This document shows positions 5,719 through 12,064 of a stretch of 14,399 nucleotides of DNA, piece by piece; the stretch's first letter is position 1; every line of letters begins with the position of its first letter. The DNA comes from Collinsella sp. (GTDB taxonomy: Bacteria > Actinomycetota > Coriobacteriia > Coriobacteriales > Coriobacteriaceae), in contig JAIHVJ010000070.1 of the NCBI GenBank assembly GCA_022720335.1, forward strand, positions 1 to 14,399. Direction: 5' to 3'. Both the position numbers and the translations under genes were made by a program. The notes under the pieces were generated by a model that did not search any database, was not told the DNA's origin, and saw only the letters and a program-made list of their open reading frames with translations.

Positions 5719-7119
5719 CTACTCAATATAGTTGGGATTCTTCTTGATGATCACGCGTGCAGCGATGAACGAGACGACGATGGCGATGACGGCGACAACG
5801 CACGCCAGTACGAAGTTGCCCATGGATCCATCGGGAGCGATAAAGATCAGCGCAGAAAGAAGACCGGGGCATGCTCCCGCAACATACTCCTTCAGGACGA
5901 AGATACCTGCAGGGAATCCCGCGCAGAGGGCGCCGATTGCCGTGCCGACAAGCAGGCGGGGACGCTCGATGAGGCAGCCGTAAAATGCGGGCTCAGTTAC
6001 GCCACAGAGTGCGGTGACGGCAACCGTGGTGACCATACCTCTCTTCTCCTTGTTGCCTTTCATTGCAGTTGCCAAGGCGAGACTCGTGCCGCCAATGCAG
6101 AGGTTTGAGATGAAGCCAAAGATGATGGGCGCCCAGCCGAGCTGCGTCAAGCTCGTAACTTCGATCGCGATGTAGGCCTTATCAAGACCGAGCATGACAA
6201 AATAGGGGTTAAGGGCTGCAAGGATTGGAGTAGCGATAAATGCCACGTTATCCATGAGCCACGTGGCGGCATCACTCAGCGCGTAGCCCATCATGCTGCC
6301 GGCGGGGCCGAGGATAATCAGCTCAACAGGCACGACGATGAACATGGTGAGCAGCGGCTTCAAGAACAGTTTGGTAATGTCGGGGATGATTTTCTGAAGA
6401 CCGCGATCAACAAAGTACATGAACACAACGCCCAGTACGATTGGCACCACCGTGCTCGAGTAGTCATTCGTCGGGATGGGGATGCCAAGAAAGTCGAGAC
6501 CCTCAGCACCGCTAATAGACGAGCTAATCATGATTGCGCCCAGCAGTGCGCCCATGATAGGCTGCATCTTCATGACGGCGGCGAGCTGATAGCCGAGGTA
6601 AACGGGCAGGAAGCTAAATGAGGCGCTGAAGATCGCCAGCAGAACCTGGGCGGTTCCGCTATCGGTGCTCAATCCACAATAATTGACCAGGAGATTCTTG
6701 ATCGAAAGAATGAGTCCGCCAACGATGAGCGCCGGGACGATGGGCATGAATACCTGTGCAGAGACGTTCCCGAATTTCTCAATCAAGCCCATGGCGGTGT
6801 TACCGCTTTTAATGCCTTCTGCAAGGTCTTTGGCGGTTTGGGCATCGTCGGCAACCGTGCCACCGCCGACTTCGATTCCCGCGAAGTCGAGGAAGTCGTT
6901 GTAAGCCTCGGTGACGTTGGGGCCGATGATCACCTGAAGCTGGCCACCGCTGACTACTGCCCCGAGCGCCTGGTCGGCCGATTTGGCGAGCTGGAGATCG
7001 ATGATCGAGGTGTCTCGTGCGTCGATGCGAAGGCGCGTCGCACAATGAGTTACCGATGTAATGTTCTCTTTGCCGCCAACAGCCTTTAGGACTGTTTCGG
7101 ACATTGCCTGATATTTCAT
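5719..7119 (-). CDS. PTS sugar transporter EIIBC, glucose/beta-glucoside superfamily
   Basis: This membrane permease phosphorylates its sugar during uptake. Residues 1-80 are the EIIB domain with phospho-cysteine C26 in VTHCATRLR. From about residue 115 the EIIC domain has many hydrophobic spans and the conserved GVTEP at 373-377. The 466 residues end after EIIC, so the EIIA domain found in full BglF-type proteins (about 625 residues) is absent; EIIA must come from another gene, none of which is in the window. Where many relatives carry a GxH motif, this protein reads GLDKAY (311-316), an oddity that may affect specificity. AGGAGA seven bases upstream overlaps the TAG of the glycosidase gene, so the two are translationally coupled. 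Their pairing implies uptake of a beta-linked disaccharide or aryl glycoside as its 6-phosphate. Confidence 0.9.
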   Translation of the reverse strand: MKYQAMSETVLKAVGGKENITSVTHCATRLRIDARDTSIIDLQLAKSADQALGAVVSGGQLQVIIGPNVTEAYNDFLDFAGIEVGGGTVADDAQTAKDLAEGIKSGNTAMGLIEKFGNVSAQVFMPIVPALIVGGLILSIKNLLVNYCGLSTDSGTAQVLLAIFSASFSFLPVYLGYQLAAVMKMQPIMGALLGAIMISSSISGAEGLDFLGIPIPTNDYSSTVVPIVLGVVFMYFVDRGLQKIIPDITKLFLKPLLTMFIVVPVELIILGPAGSMMGYALSDAATWLMDNVAFIATPILAALNPYFVMLGLDKAYIAIEVTSLTQLGWAPIIFGFISNLCIGGTSLALATAMKGNKEKRGMVTTVAVTALCGVTEPAFYGCLIERPRLLVGTAIGALCAGFPAGIFVLKEYVAGACPGLLSALIFIAPDGSMGNFVLACVVAVIAIVVSFIAARVIIKKNPNYIE

Positions 7120-7128
7120 CTCTTTCTC

Positions 7129-8547
7129 CTAACCTTCCTGCTCCTGATACTTCGAGATAAGGTCTCGGTACCAATACCAGCTCTTTTTGGGGGTGCGCTC
7201 CAGATTGTTCTCGAAGTCGATATGGACAAGTCCGTATCGTTTTTCGTAGCCGTTGATCCAGCTATACAGATCCATCGTCGACCAGAGGTAGTAGCCCTCA
7301 ACGCGCGCGCCGTCGCGCTTAGCCCTCATCATGTGCTCGATGAACTGGCCCAGAAGCTCGATGCGGTCATCATCGTGGATCATTCCGTCTGCGTCTGGTT
7401 GCTCATAGGCGCCATGTCCGTTTTCCGTAATAAAGATGCGGGGCGCGTCATAGCGCTCGTGGACATCCATGATGGTTGAATACATGCAACTTGGGAGTAT
7501 TTCGCGGCCCCATTTATTGCGGGGAACATTGCTGTCGCGGGCGCTTTCAAACAAGGGCGCAATGCATTTTCCTTCGACCTTTTTGCTCGAACCGCCCTTA
7601 TTGTTCGCCGAAACGGCAAGCTCTCCACCGTGCCAGTCGGTTACATACTCTCGGCAATACACGTTGAGTCCAATAAAATCGACTTTACCGTCGCTGAATT
7701 CTTCTACGTCATTTGGGGATCGATAGAGCGAGACGCCAAGTTTTTCAAGGATTTCGTCCATTTCTGGCGGCAGTTGACCCTGAAGCGCTGGTGCCAGAAT
7801 CATGCGATTGGCGAAAAAGTCTGCGTATCGAAATACGTCATCGGGGTGCTCGGTTGCCGGGTCGAGTTCGACAACGCCGCCATCGTGGACGGCGCCGATG
7901 ATGCCGTCGTAGCCCATTTGACGATATGCTCGGACTGCGAGTGCGCTTGCGCGCATCAGGTTGTACTGAAACTGCATGTACGACTGAACATCGAGCGATC
8001 GATTGGGGGGATAGTTGCCCAACATGTTTACGCAGTAGCTGTAGAAATGCGGCTCGTTAACGGTAGCCCAGATTTTGACGCGGTCTCCAAAGCGCTCAAA
8101 GCAAATCTTGGCGTATTTGCAGAACCACTCTGCCATGTCGTTGTTCAGCCATCCGCCTTTGCAAGCAAGCGTGAATGGCAGATCGTAATGGAACAGCGTA
8201 ACGTTGGGCTCTATGCCATTTTCGAGGCAGCAATCAATGACCCGATTATAAAAATCGATACCCTCTTCATTCACTTTGCCGATACCTGTGGGGATGATTC
8301 GACTCCATGAAAGAGAGAAGCGATAGGTGTTTTGTCCGCCTTCTTTCATCATGCGGATATCTTCTTCATAGCGATGGTAGAAGTCGCAAGATACATCACC
8401 GTCAACATGGTTGATGTTCTTATTGCTTGTGTGGCTAAAGAAATCCCACTCACCAAGGCCTTTGCCGTCTTCGTTCCAGGCACCCTCGCACTGATAAGAC
8501 GCCGTGGCGGAACCCCAGAGAAACGGCATGTTGTTCACGTTGCCCAT
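7129..8547 (-). CDS. GH1 6-phospho-beta-glycosidase (LacG-like)
   Basis: This cytosolic glycoside hydrolase family 1 enzyme cleaves a 6-phosphorylated beta-glycoside delivered by the neighbouring PTS. The acid/base is E165 in ATVNEP and the nucleophile E375 in FITENG. The phosphate-site triad of lactococcal LacG (S428, K435, Y437) is matched by S429, K436 and Y438 in SWINGYEKRYG, while non-phosphorylated beta-glucosidases have Glu in place of that serine. The adjacent W430 matches the tryptophan of 6-phospho-beta-galactosidases, so galactosides are possible as well as glucosides. GSSKK (319-323) and the C-terminal PKKSWYWYRDL also resemble LacG. The ATG at 8547 is chosen because GGAAAGGGGA sits three bases upstream; an ATG at 8565 would add six residues with no ribosome site. 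It is the first gene of the leftward operon. Confidence 0.9.
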   Translation of the reverse strand: MGNVNNMPFLWGSATASYQCEGAWNEDGKGLGEWDFFSHTSNKNINHVDGDVSCDFYHRYEEDIRMMKEGGQNTYRFSLSWSRIIPTGIGKVNEEGIDFYNRVIDCCLENGIEPNVTLFHYDLPFTLACKGGWLNNDMAEWFCKYAKICFERFGDRVKIWATVNEPHFYSYCVNMLGNYPPNRSLDVQSYMQFQYNLMRASALAVRAYRQMGYDGIIGAVHDGGVVELDPATEHPDDVFRYADFFANRMILAPALQGQLPPEMDEILEKLGVSLYRSPNDVEEFSDGKVDFIGLNVYCREYVTDWHGGELAVSANNKGGSSKKVEGKCIAPLFESARDSNVPRNKWGREILPSCMYSTIMDVHERYDAPRIFITENGHGAYEQPDADGMIHDDDRIELLGQFIEHMMRAKRDGARVEGYYLWSTMDLYSWINGYEKRYGLVHIDFENNLERTPKKSWYWYRDLISKYQEQEG

Positions 8548-8614
8548 GAATCCCCTTTCCATCATTCAACACGGTGGATACGTGTGGCGGAATTATGATT
8601 AAGATGACGTCAAC

Positions 8615-8667
8615 TGATTTGAATCATAGGAGAACGACCAAAGCTGTTTGATTCAATAAATGAATCA
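8615..8667. promoter_or_regulatory. palindromic operator sites in the divergent glycosidase/RpiR intergenic region
   Basis: TGATTCA (8649-8655) and TGAATCA (8661-8667) form a perfect palindrome with a five-base gap. A tighter version, TGATT-TG-AATCA, is at 8615-8626. Both lie between the divergent glycosidase and regulator genes, where an RpiR-type regulator would control both. No clean -35/-10 pair with good spacing was found for either direction. Confidence 0.55.
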
Positions 8668-8698
8668 TGATTTCGAGGAGAGCGGAAAGAGGGATCAC

Positions 8699-9532
8699 GT
8701 GAATATCAATGACTTCGATGTGCTCAATCGCATTAGCTCCATCATCAACAGCGAGTTTGGGTCAAACGATGCCGCCATCGCTCGATATCTCATCGCTCAC
8801 ATTAGGCGTTCGAGCGAAATCAATGTTGCCGCAATAACCCGCGATGCATTCGTGACCCGTTCCGCTGTTCGTCGTTTCTGCAATCGATTGGGCTACCAGT
8901 CTCTTAGCGATTTGAAAGAATCATTTACTCAGTCAGTCTTTCCAAGCGACTTAAGCCATCGAGAGGAGGAATTTGGCTACGAGGAGTACAGGGCAGAGCT
9001 CGACGTTCGCATGATCGAGATGTTCGCTGAGGTTGAAAGCGGCGTGTCCGATATCGCTATTAAGCATCTTGTCGACGAAATTGATGGCCATAAAAACGTT
9101 GAAATCTGGTGCACCAATAATGTGAGCGCCAATCTCGTACGATTTCAGCAGGAAATGTTTTATGCGGGCAAGATAGTTCGCATAGTTGCTGGGGCTAACG
9201 TCGCGGAATTGAAAAACATGGGAGACGCTTCGCAGTCATTGGTAATTCTCGTATCGGTCTCCGGGCTATTTGCGTCACAGGCGCGTGAGTATCTTGATTG
9301 CCGTTCGGGCAGGAAGATTCTAATTACTGCGTTTAGCAACGATGACAAATCGAGGTCTTTTGACCGTGTATATCGTCTTGGTAATGCGGGAAACGGAATT
9401 GACCGACTCGGCGTTTATTCGAAATACGCCATGACTTATTTTTTCGACTTGCTATCGTCGTGTTACTTGAGTCGCTACCCCTGCACCAAGGGGGAGCCGC
9501 TCTATGGGTCTACTTTGGCCTGGCCCGAGTAG
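8699..9532 (+). CDS. RpiR-family transcriptional regulator (HTH plus SIS domain)
   Basis: The N-terminal 75 or so residues form the HTH_6/RpiR DNA-binding fold (AITRDAFVTRSAVRRFCNRLGYQSLSDLK seen as helix-turn-helix). The rest is a SIS-like sugar-phosphate domain containing ILVSVSGLFASQ. The usual GxGxS sugar-phosphate loop is replaced by a degenerate CTNNVS, so ligand binding may differ. The GTG at 8699 is preferred because GAAAGAGGGA lies just upstream. The in-frame ATG at 8660 has no ribosome site and falls inside the operator palindrome. From GTG the protein has 277 residues, normal for the family. It is divergent from the glycosidase/PTS genes and probably senses the phosphorylated sugar; no BglG/LicT antiterminator is present. 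Codons are AT-richer than in the ribosomal genes, consistent with acquisition. Confidence 0.85.
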   Translation: MNINDFDVLNRISSIINSEFGSNDAAIARYLIAHIRRSSEINVAAITRDAFVTRSAVRRFCNRLGYQSLSDLKESFTQSVFPSDLSHREEEFGYEEYRAELDVRMIEMFAEVESGVSDIAIKHLVDEIDGHKNVEIWCTNNVSANLVRFQQEMFYAGKIVRIVAGANVAELKNMGDASQSLVILVSVSGLFASQAREYLDCRSGRKILITAFSNDDKSRSFDRVYRLGNAGNGIDRLGVYSKYAMTYFFDLLSSCYLSRYPCTKGEPLYGSTLAWPE

Positions 9533-9556
9533 TTGCGGCTTTACAGTTCTCTCGCC

Positions 9557-9628
9557 TGGAGAATGAACGTGGATAATCTGCCACTTTGGCCTTAGAGCCG
9601 CGCTAAAAGTGGGAGATAATCCACGCTC
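9557..9628. repeat. inverted repeat built from the GTGGATAAT motif (right side of sugar operon)
   Basis: The arms 9568-9587 and 9606-9625 match at 18 of 20 pairs around an 18-base centre, with extra outer pairs to 9565/9628. The left flank TGGAGAATGAACGTGGATAAT (9557-9577) is the counterpart of 5506-5526, and the right arm reads CGAGCGTGGATTAT on the minus strand. Confidence 0.7.
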
Positions 9629-9843
9629 GATCGTGGCGTGGAAGCCCGATCTCGACCTATATATAGGTGCAAATAAGCTGGTATCGAAGTTCGATACTGA
9701 AGGTGTACTCCACTACAGCAAAGTGTTACCTTGGGAAACGTCACCTCAGTATCCAAAACCACTGTCCTTCATATCCAAACTCAATAAAACCGCAGGTCAC
9801 GGCTATATAGATACGCCCGGCACCGTGTATCTAGAGGTTTTCG

Positions 9844-9873
9844 TTGACAGCCCCCAAGGTGGCATCGTATTAT
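9844..9873 (+). promoter_or_regulatory. sigma-70-type promoter for the tRNA-Tyr/Thr/Met (tuf) unit
   Basis: A perfect TTGACA at 9844-9849 is followed after 18 bases by TATTAT at 9868-9873. Transcription would begin near 9880, about 55 bases before tRNA-Tyr. A small GGTCC/GGACC hairpin lies in the leader (9896-9916). This is the best promoter match in the window, and it serves the rightward stable-RNA genes. Confidence 0.8.
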
Positions 9874-9935
9874 CTTCTTCGTTCGCGGGGGCGGCGGTCC
9901 AAAAGACCAAAGGACCTGCGGATACTTGAACGATT

Positions 9936-10017
9936 GGGAGTTTGCCCGAGTGGTTAATGGGGACGGGCTGTAAACCCGTTGGCTCTGCCTACATAGGTTC
10001 GAATCCTATAGCTCCCA
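9936..10017 (+). tRNA. tRNA-Tyr (anticodon GUA)
   Basis: The acceptor GGGAGTT pairs with AGCTCCC including one G-T pair. The anticodon stem ACGGG/CCCGT encloses CTGTAAA with anticodon GTA. A long variable arm marks it as class II, and the T loop TTCGAAT is regular. The discriminator is A; CCA is not encoded (CCC follows). Confidence 0.96.
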
Positions 10018-10027
10018 CCCGTCAAGT

Positions 10028-10103
10028 GCCTGTATAGCTCAGTCGGTAGAGCACTTCGTTGGTAACGAAGAGGTCACCAGTTCAAGTCTGGTTGCAGGCT
10101 CCA
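10028..10103 (+). tRNA. tRNA-Thr (anticodon GGU)
   Basis: The acceptor GCCTGTA/TGCAGGC, the D arm GCTC/GAGC, and the anticodon stem CTTCG/CGAAG around TTGGTAA (anticodon GGT) are all regular. The CCA is encoded. It follows tRNA-Tyr by ten bases, so co-transcription is likely. Confidence 0.96.
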
Positions 10104-10106
10104 TCC

Positions 10107-10183
10107 GGCGGTGTAGCTCAGTTGGTTAGAGCACACGGTTCATACCCGTGGCGTCACTGGTTCGAATCCAGTCACCGCTACCA
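10107..10183 (+). tRNA. tRNA-Met (anticodon CAU), elongator type
   Basis: The acceptor GGCGGTG pairs with CACCGCT. The anticodon stem CACGG/CCGTG encloses TTCATAC with anticodon CAT. The first acceptor pair is formed and the anticodon stem lacks three G-C pairs at its base, so it is not an initiator. Ile-type CAU tRNA is the main alternative. CCA is encoded, three bases after the preceding tRNA ends. Confidence 0.92.
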
Positions 10184-10194
10184 TAGGTAACACG

Positions 10195-10225
10195 GTGGCT
10201 TCTCAATAGTATGTTGAGAGGCCAC
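10195..10225 (+). promoter_or_regulatory. 12-bp leader hairpin between tRNA-Met and tuf
   Basis: GTGGCTTCTCAA (10195-10206) pairs with TTGAGAGGCCAC (10214-10225), with one G-T pair, around a seven-base loop. No U-run follows, so it may be a processing signal or weak attenuator rather than a terminator. A smaller GTCCC/GGGAC hairpin follows at 10243-10257, just before the tuf ribosome site. Confidence 0.5.
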
Positions 10226-10279
10226 TATGGTATAAAGGCAAAGTCCCGTCCGGGGACGACCTGTTAAGAGGAGGGCTTT

Positions 10280-11470
10280 ATGGCCAAAGAGAAGTTTGAG
10301 CGCACTAAGCCGCATGTTAACATCGGCACCATTGGTCACGTCGACCACGGCAAGACCACGCTGACCGCTGCCATCACCAAGGTTCTCTCCGAGACCGAGG
10401 GCTGCAAGGCTGACTTCACTGCGTTCGAGAACATCGACAAGGCTCCCGAGGAGCGCGAGCGCGGCATTACGATTTCCGTCTCCCACGTTGAGTACGAGAC
10501 CGCTGCCCGTCACTACGCTCACGTTGACTGCCCGGGCCACGCTGACTACGTCAAGAACATGATCTCCGGCGCTGCTCAGATGGACGGCGCTATCCTGGTC
10601 ATCGCTGCTACCGACGGCCCCATGGCTCAGACCCGCGAGCACATCCTGCTCGCCCGTCAGGTCGGCGTTCCCTACATCGTCGTCTTCCTGAACAAGTGCG
10701 ACATGGTCGACGATGACGAGCTCATCGACCTCGTCGAGATGGAGACCCGTGAGCTCCTCTCCGAGTACGATTTCCCCGGCGACGACATCCCCGTCATCCG
10801 TGGCTCCGCTCTGGGCGCTCTCGAGGGCGACGCCAAGTGGATGGACGCCATTCGCGAGCTCATGAAGGCCGTCGACGAGTACATCCCGACGCCTGCTCGT
10901 AACAACGACCTCCCGTTCCTGATGGCCGTTGAGGACGTTATGACCATCTCCGGCCGTGGTACCGTTGCTACTGGCCGTGTCGAGCGCGGTGAGCTCAAGC
11001 TCAACGAGCCCGTCGAGATCGTCGGCATCAAGGATACCCAGAACACCGTCGTTACCGGTATCGAGATGTTCCGTAAGTCCATGGACTTCTGCGAGGCTGG
11101 CGACAACGTCGGTCTGCTGCTCCGCGGCATCAAGCGTGAGGACATCGAGCGCGGCCAGGTTCTCTGCAAGCCCGGTTCGGTTACCCCGCACACCAAGTTC
11201 ACCGGCGAGATCTACGTTCTGACCAAGGAGGAGGGCGGCCGTCACACCCCGTTCTTCGATGGTTATCGTCCTCAGTTCTACTTCCGTACCACCGACGTTA
11301 CCGGTACGGTCAAGCTCCCCGAGGGCACCGAGATGGCTATGCCTGGTGACCACATCACCATCGAGGGCGACCTCATCCACCCGATCGCCATGGAGGAGGG
11401 CCTGCGCTTCGCTATCCGCGAGGGTGGCCACACCGTCGGTTCGGGCATCGTCTCCACGATCATTGAGTAA
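10280..11470 (+). CDS. tuf: translation elongation factor EF-Tu
   Basis: This GTPase carries aminoacyl-tRNA to the ribosomal A site. The 396 residues are full length. The G domain shows GHVDHGKT (19-26), switch I RGITIS (61-66), DCPGH (83-87), NKCD (138-141) and SAL (176-178). The beta-barrel domains 2 and 3 follow and end in GGHTVGSGIVSTIIE. Positions altered in known kirromycin- and GE2270A-resistant E. coli mutants (equivalents of Q124, Y160, G257 and G275) keep the wild-type residue. AAGAGGAGGG lies five bases upstream of the ATG. The gene follows three tRNA genes and is closed by a strong terminator. The upstream tRNA promoter at 9844 is the nearest clear one, so tuf is probably co-transcribed with the tRNAs, as E. 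coli tufB is. Confidence 0.99.
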   Translation: MAKEKFERTKPHVNIGTIGHVDHGKTTLTAAITKVLSETEGCKADFTAFENIDKAPEERERGITISVSHVEYETAARHYAHVDCPGHADYVKNMISGAAQMDGAILVIAATDGPMAQTREHILLARQVGVPYIVVFLNKCDMVDDDELIDLVEMETRELLSEYDFPGDDIPVIRGSALGALEGDAKWMDAIRELMKAVDEYIPTPARNNDLPFLMAVEDVMTISGRGTVATGRVERGELKLNEPVEIVGIKDTQNTVVTGIEMFRKSMDFCEAGDNVGLLLRGIKREDIERGQVLCKPGSVTPHTKFTGEIYVLTKEEGGRHTPFFDGYRPQFYFRTTDVTGTVKLPEGTEMAMPGDHITIEGDLIHPIAMEEGLRFAIREGGHTVGSGIVSTIIE

Positions 11471-11498
11471 ATTAGCTCTTTGATATAGCTGACTTAGA

Positions 11499-11533
11499 GA
11501 ACCCGGCACTTATATGGGTGCCGGGTTCTTTTC
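11499..11533 (+). terminator. rho-independent terminator of tuf
   Basis: GAACCCGGCAC (11499-11509) pairs perfectly with GTGCCGGGTTC (11518-11528) around an eight-base loop, followed by TTTTC. It lies 28 bases after the tuf stop. Confidence 0.92.
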
Positions 11534-11561
11534 TGCAATGGATATTGAGCCGTTGCTGGTG

Positions 11562-11652
11562 TCGAGAGGATCGATAATGGTCCTGGATGCACCGTCGATT
11601 AGCTCTCGATGGCTTCATTGATGTGTTCCAAATATGAATGGATCCATCGAGA
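11562..11652 (+). other. two mutually exclusive hairpins between tuf and rpmG
   Basis: Hairpin 1 joins TCGAGAG (11562-11568) and ATCGA (11570-11574) with TCGAT (11595-11599) and CTCTCGA (11603-11609). Hairpin 2 joins TCTCGATGG (11604-11612) and TTCAT (11614-11618) with ATGAA (11634-11638) and CCATCGAGA (11644-11652). Both use bases 11604-11609, so only one can form at a time. The rest of 11471-11749 holds the tuf terminator and the rpmG promoter, with no gene. Confidence 0.5.
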
Positions 11653-11674
11653 ACCACTTGACTCGAGGTTTTCA

Positions 11675-11704
11675 TTGACAGCACTTACGTGGAGCTGATA
11701 AAGT
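11675..11704 (+). promoter_or_regulatory. promoter for rpmG-trnW-secE-nusG
   Basis: TTGACA at 11675-11680 is followed after 18 bases by TAAAGT at 11699-11704; the start point would be near 11711, about 40 bases before rpmG. The upstream tuf terminator makes a separate promoter necessary. Confidence 0.65.
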
Positions 11705-11749
11705 AACAACTCGTGCCCGTACGGGGCGGAAATGAAAGGTTCAGGATAC

Positions 11750-11899
11750 ATGCGTACTCTAGTTACTCTTGCGTGCACTGAGTGCAAGCGCCGCAACTAT
11801 ACGACCACCAAGAACAAGTCGACCATGCCTGATCGTATGGAGATCAAGAAGTATTGCCCCTGGTGCCGTCACCACACGCTGCACAAAGAGACTCGCTAG
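11750..11899 (+). CDS. rpmG: 50S ribosomal protein L33
   Basis: This 49-residue protein of the large ribosomal subunit carries the zinc-ribbon form of L33, with C9-x2-C12 (CTEC) and C36-x2-C39 (CPWC). It is therefore the zinc-dependent version rather than the cysteine-free paralogue used under zinc limitation. The basic body reads KRRNYTTTKNK, then MEIKKYCPWCRHHTLHKETR, as expected for the family. The ATG at 11750 lies after AAAGG at 11735-11739. The gene precedes tRNA-Trp and secE-nusG; rpmG-secE-nusG is the order seen in Bacillus. Confidence 0.96.
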   Translation: MRTLVTLACTECKRRNYTTTKNKSTMPDRMEIKKYCPWCRHHTLHKETR

Positions 11900-11912
11900 T
11901 CTCTAGTCACAT

Positions 11913-11988
11913 ACGCCAGTAGTTCAATTGGTAGAGCATCGGTCTCCAAAACCGAGTGTTGAGGGTTCGAGTCCTTCCTGGCGTGCCA
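11913..11988 (+). tRNA. tRNA-Trp (anticodon CCA)
   Basis: The acceptor ACGCCAG pairs with CTGGCGT. The anticodon stem TCGGT/ACCGA encloses CTCCAAA with anticodon CCA. The T loop is TTCGAGT, the discriminator G, and the 3' CCA is encoded. It lies 13 bases after rpmG and is probably processed from the same transcript. Confidence 0.97.
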
Positions 11989-11997
11989 GTCATTATT

Positions 11998-12028
11998 CCG
12001 TAAGCTCCCACTTGGGGGCTTACGGTTT
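11998..12028 (+). terminator. hairpin between tRNA-Trp and secE, possible attenuator
   Basis: CCGTAAGCTCCC (11998-12009) pairs with GGGGGCTTACGG (12014-12025), with one G-T pair, around the loop ACTT, followed by TTTAC. The short T-run suggests partial termination, which would lower secE-nusG expression relative to rpmG-trnW. Confidence 0.6.
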
Positions 12029-12064
12029 ACTCATGTATAAGCGCATTGCGCGGAGGTAACCCAA

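Larger units (their letters stand above)
9533..9935. other. 403-bp stretch between the RpiR regulator and tRNA-Tyr
   Basis: It holds a 20-bp imperfect inverted repeat (9568-9625) and the tRNA promoter at 9844-9873. An open frame at 9609-9929 (GTG start, 106 codons) has no ribosome site, no ATG, many codons rare in the neighbours (ATA, TTA, CTA) and no family I recognise. It also runs through the promoter, so I do not call it a gene; it may be a decayed remnant. Confidence 0.6.

Noticed and set aside
5559..5747. Short plus-strand frame of 62 codons near the PTS gene end
   Set aside because: TTG start without a ribosome site; it runs through the 5584-5616 hairpin and into the EIIBC 3' end.
8594..8620. 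TTGACG as a -35 box for the leftward sugar operon
   Set aside because: The only nearby -10-like sequence (CATAAT) is about ten bases away, too close for a normal promoter.
9609..9929. Possible 106-residue protein with GTG start
   Set aside because: No ribosome site, rare codons, no recognised domain, a consensus tRNA promoter inside it, and its start lies in an inverted repeat.
10537..11100. Natural elfamycin/GE2270 resistance changes in EF-Tu
   Set aside because: After aligning by the GTPase motifs, the equivalents of Q124, Y160, G257 and G275 are unchanged; an apparent Cys for Gly was a numbering error.
10178..11509. Minus-strand open frame of 443 codons opposite tuf
   Set aside because: It mirrors EF-Tu codon bias; the sequence is repetitive in L, V, D and G, with no domain.
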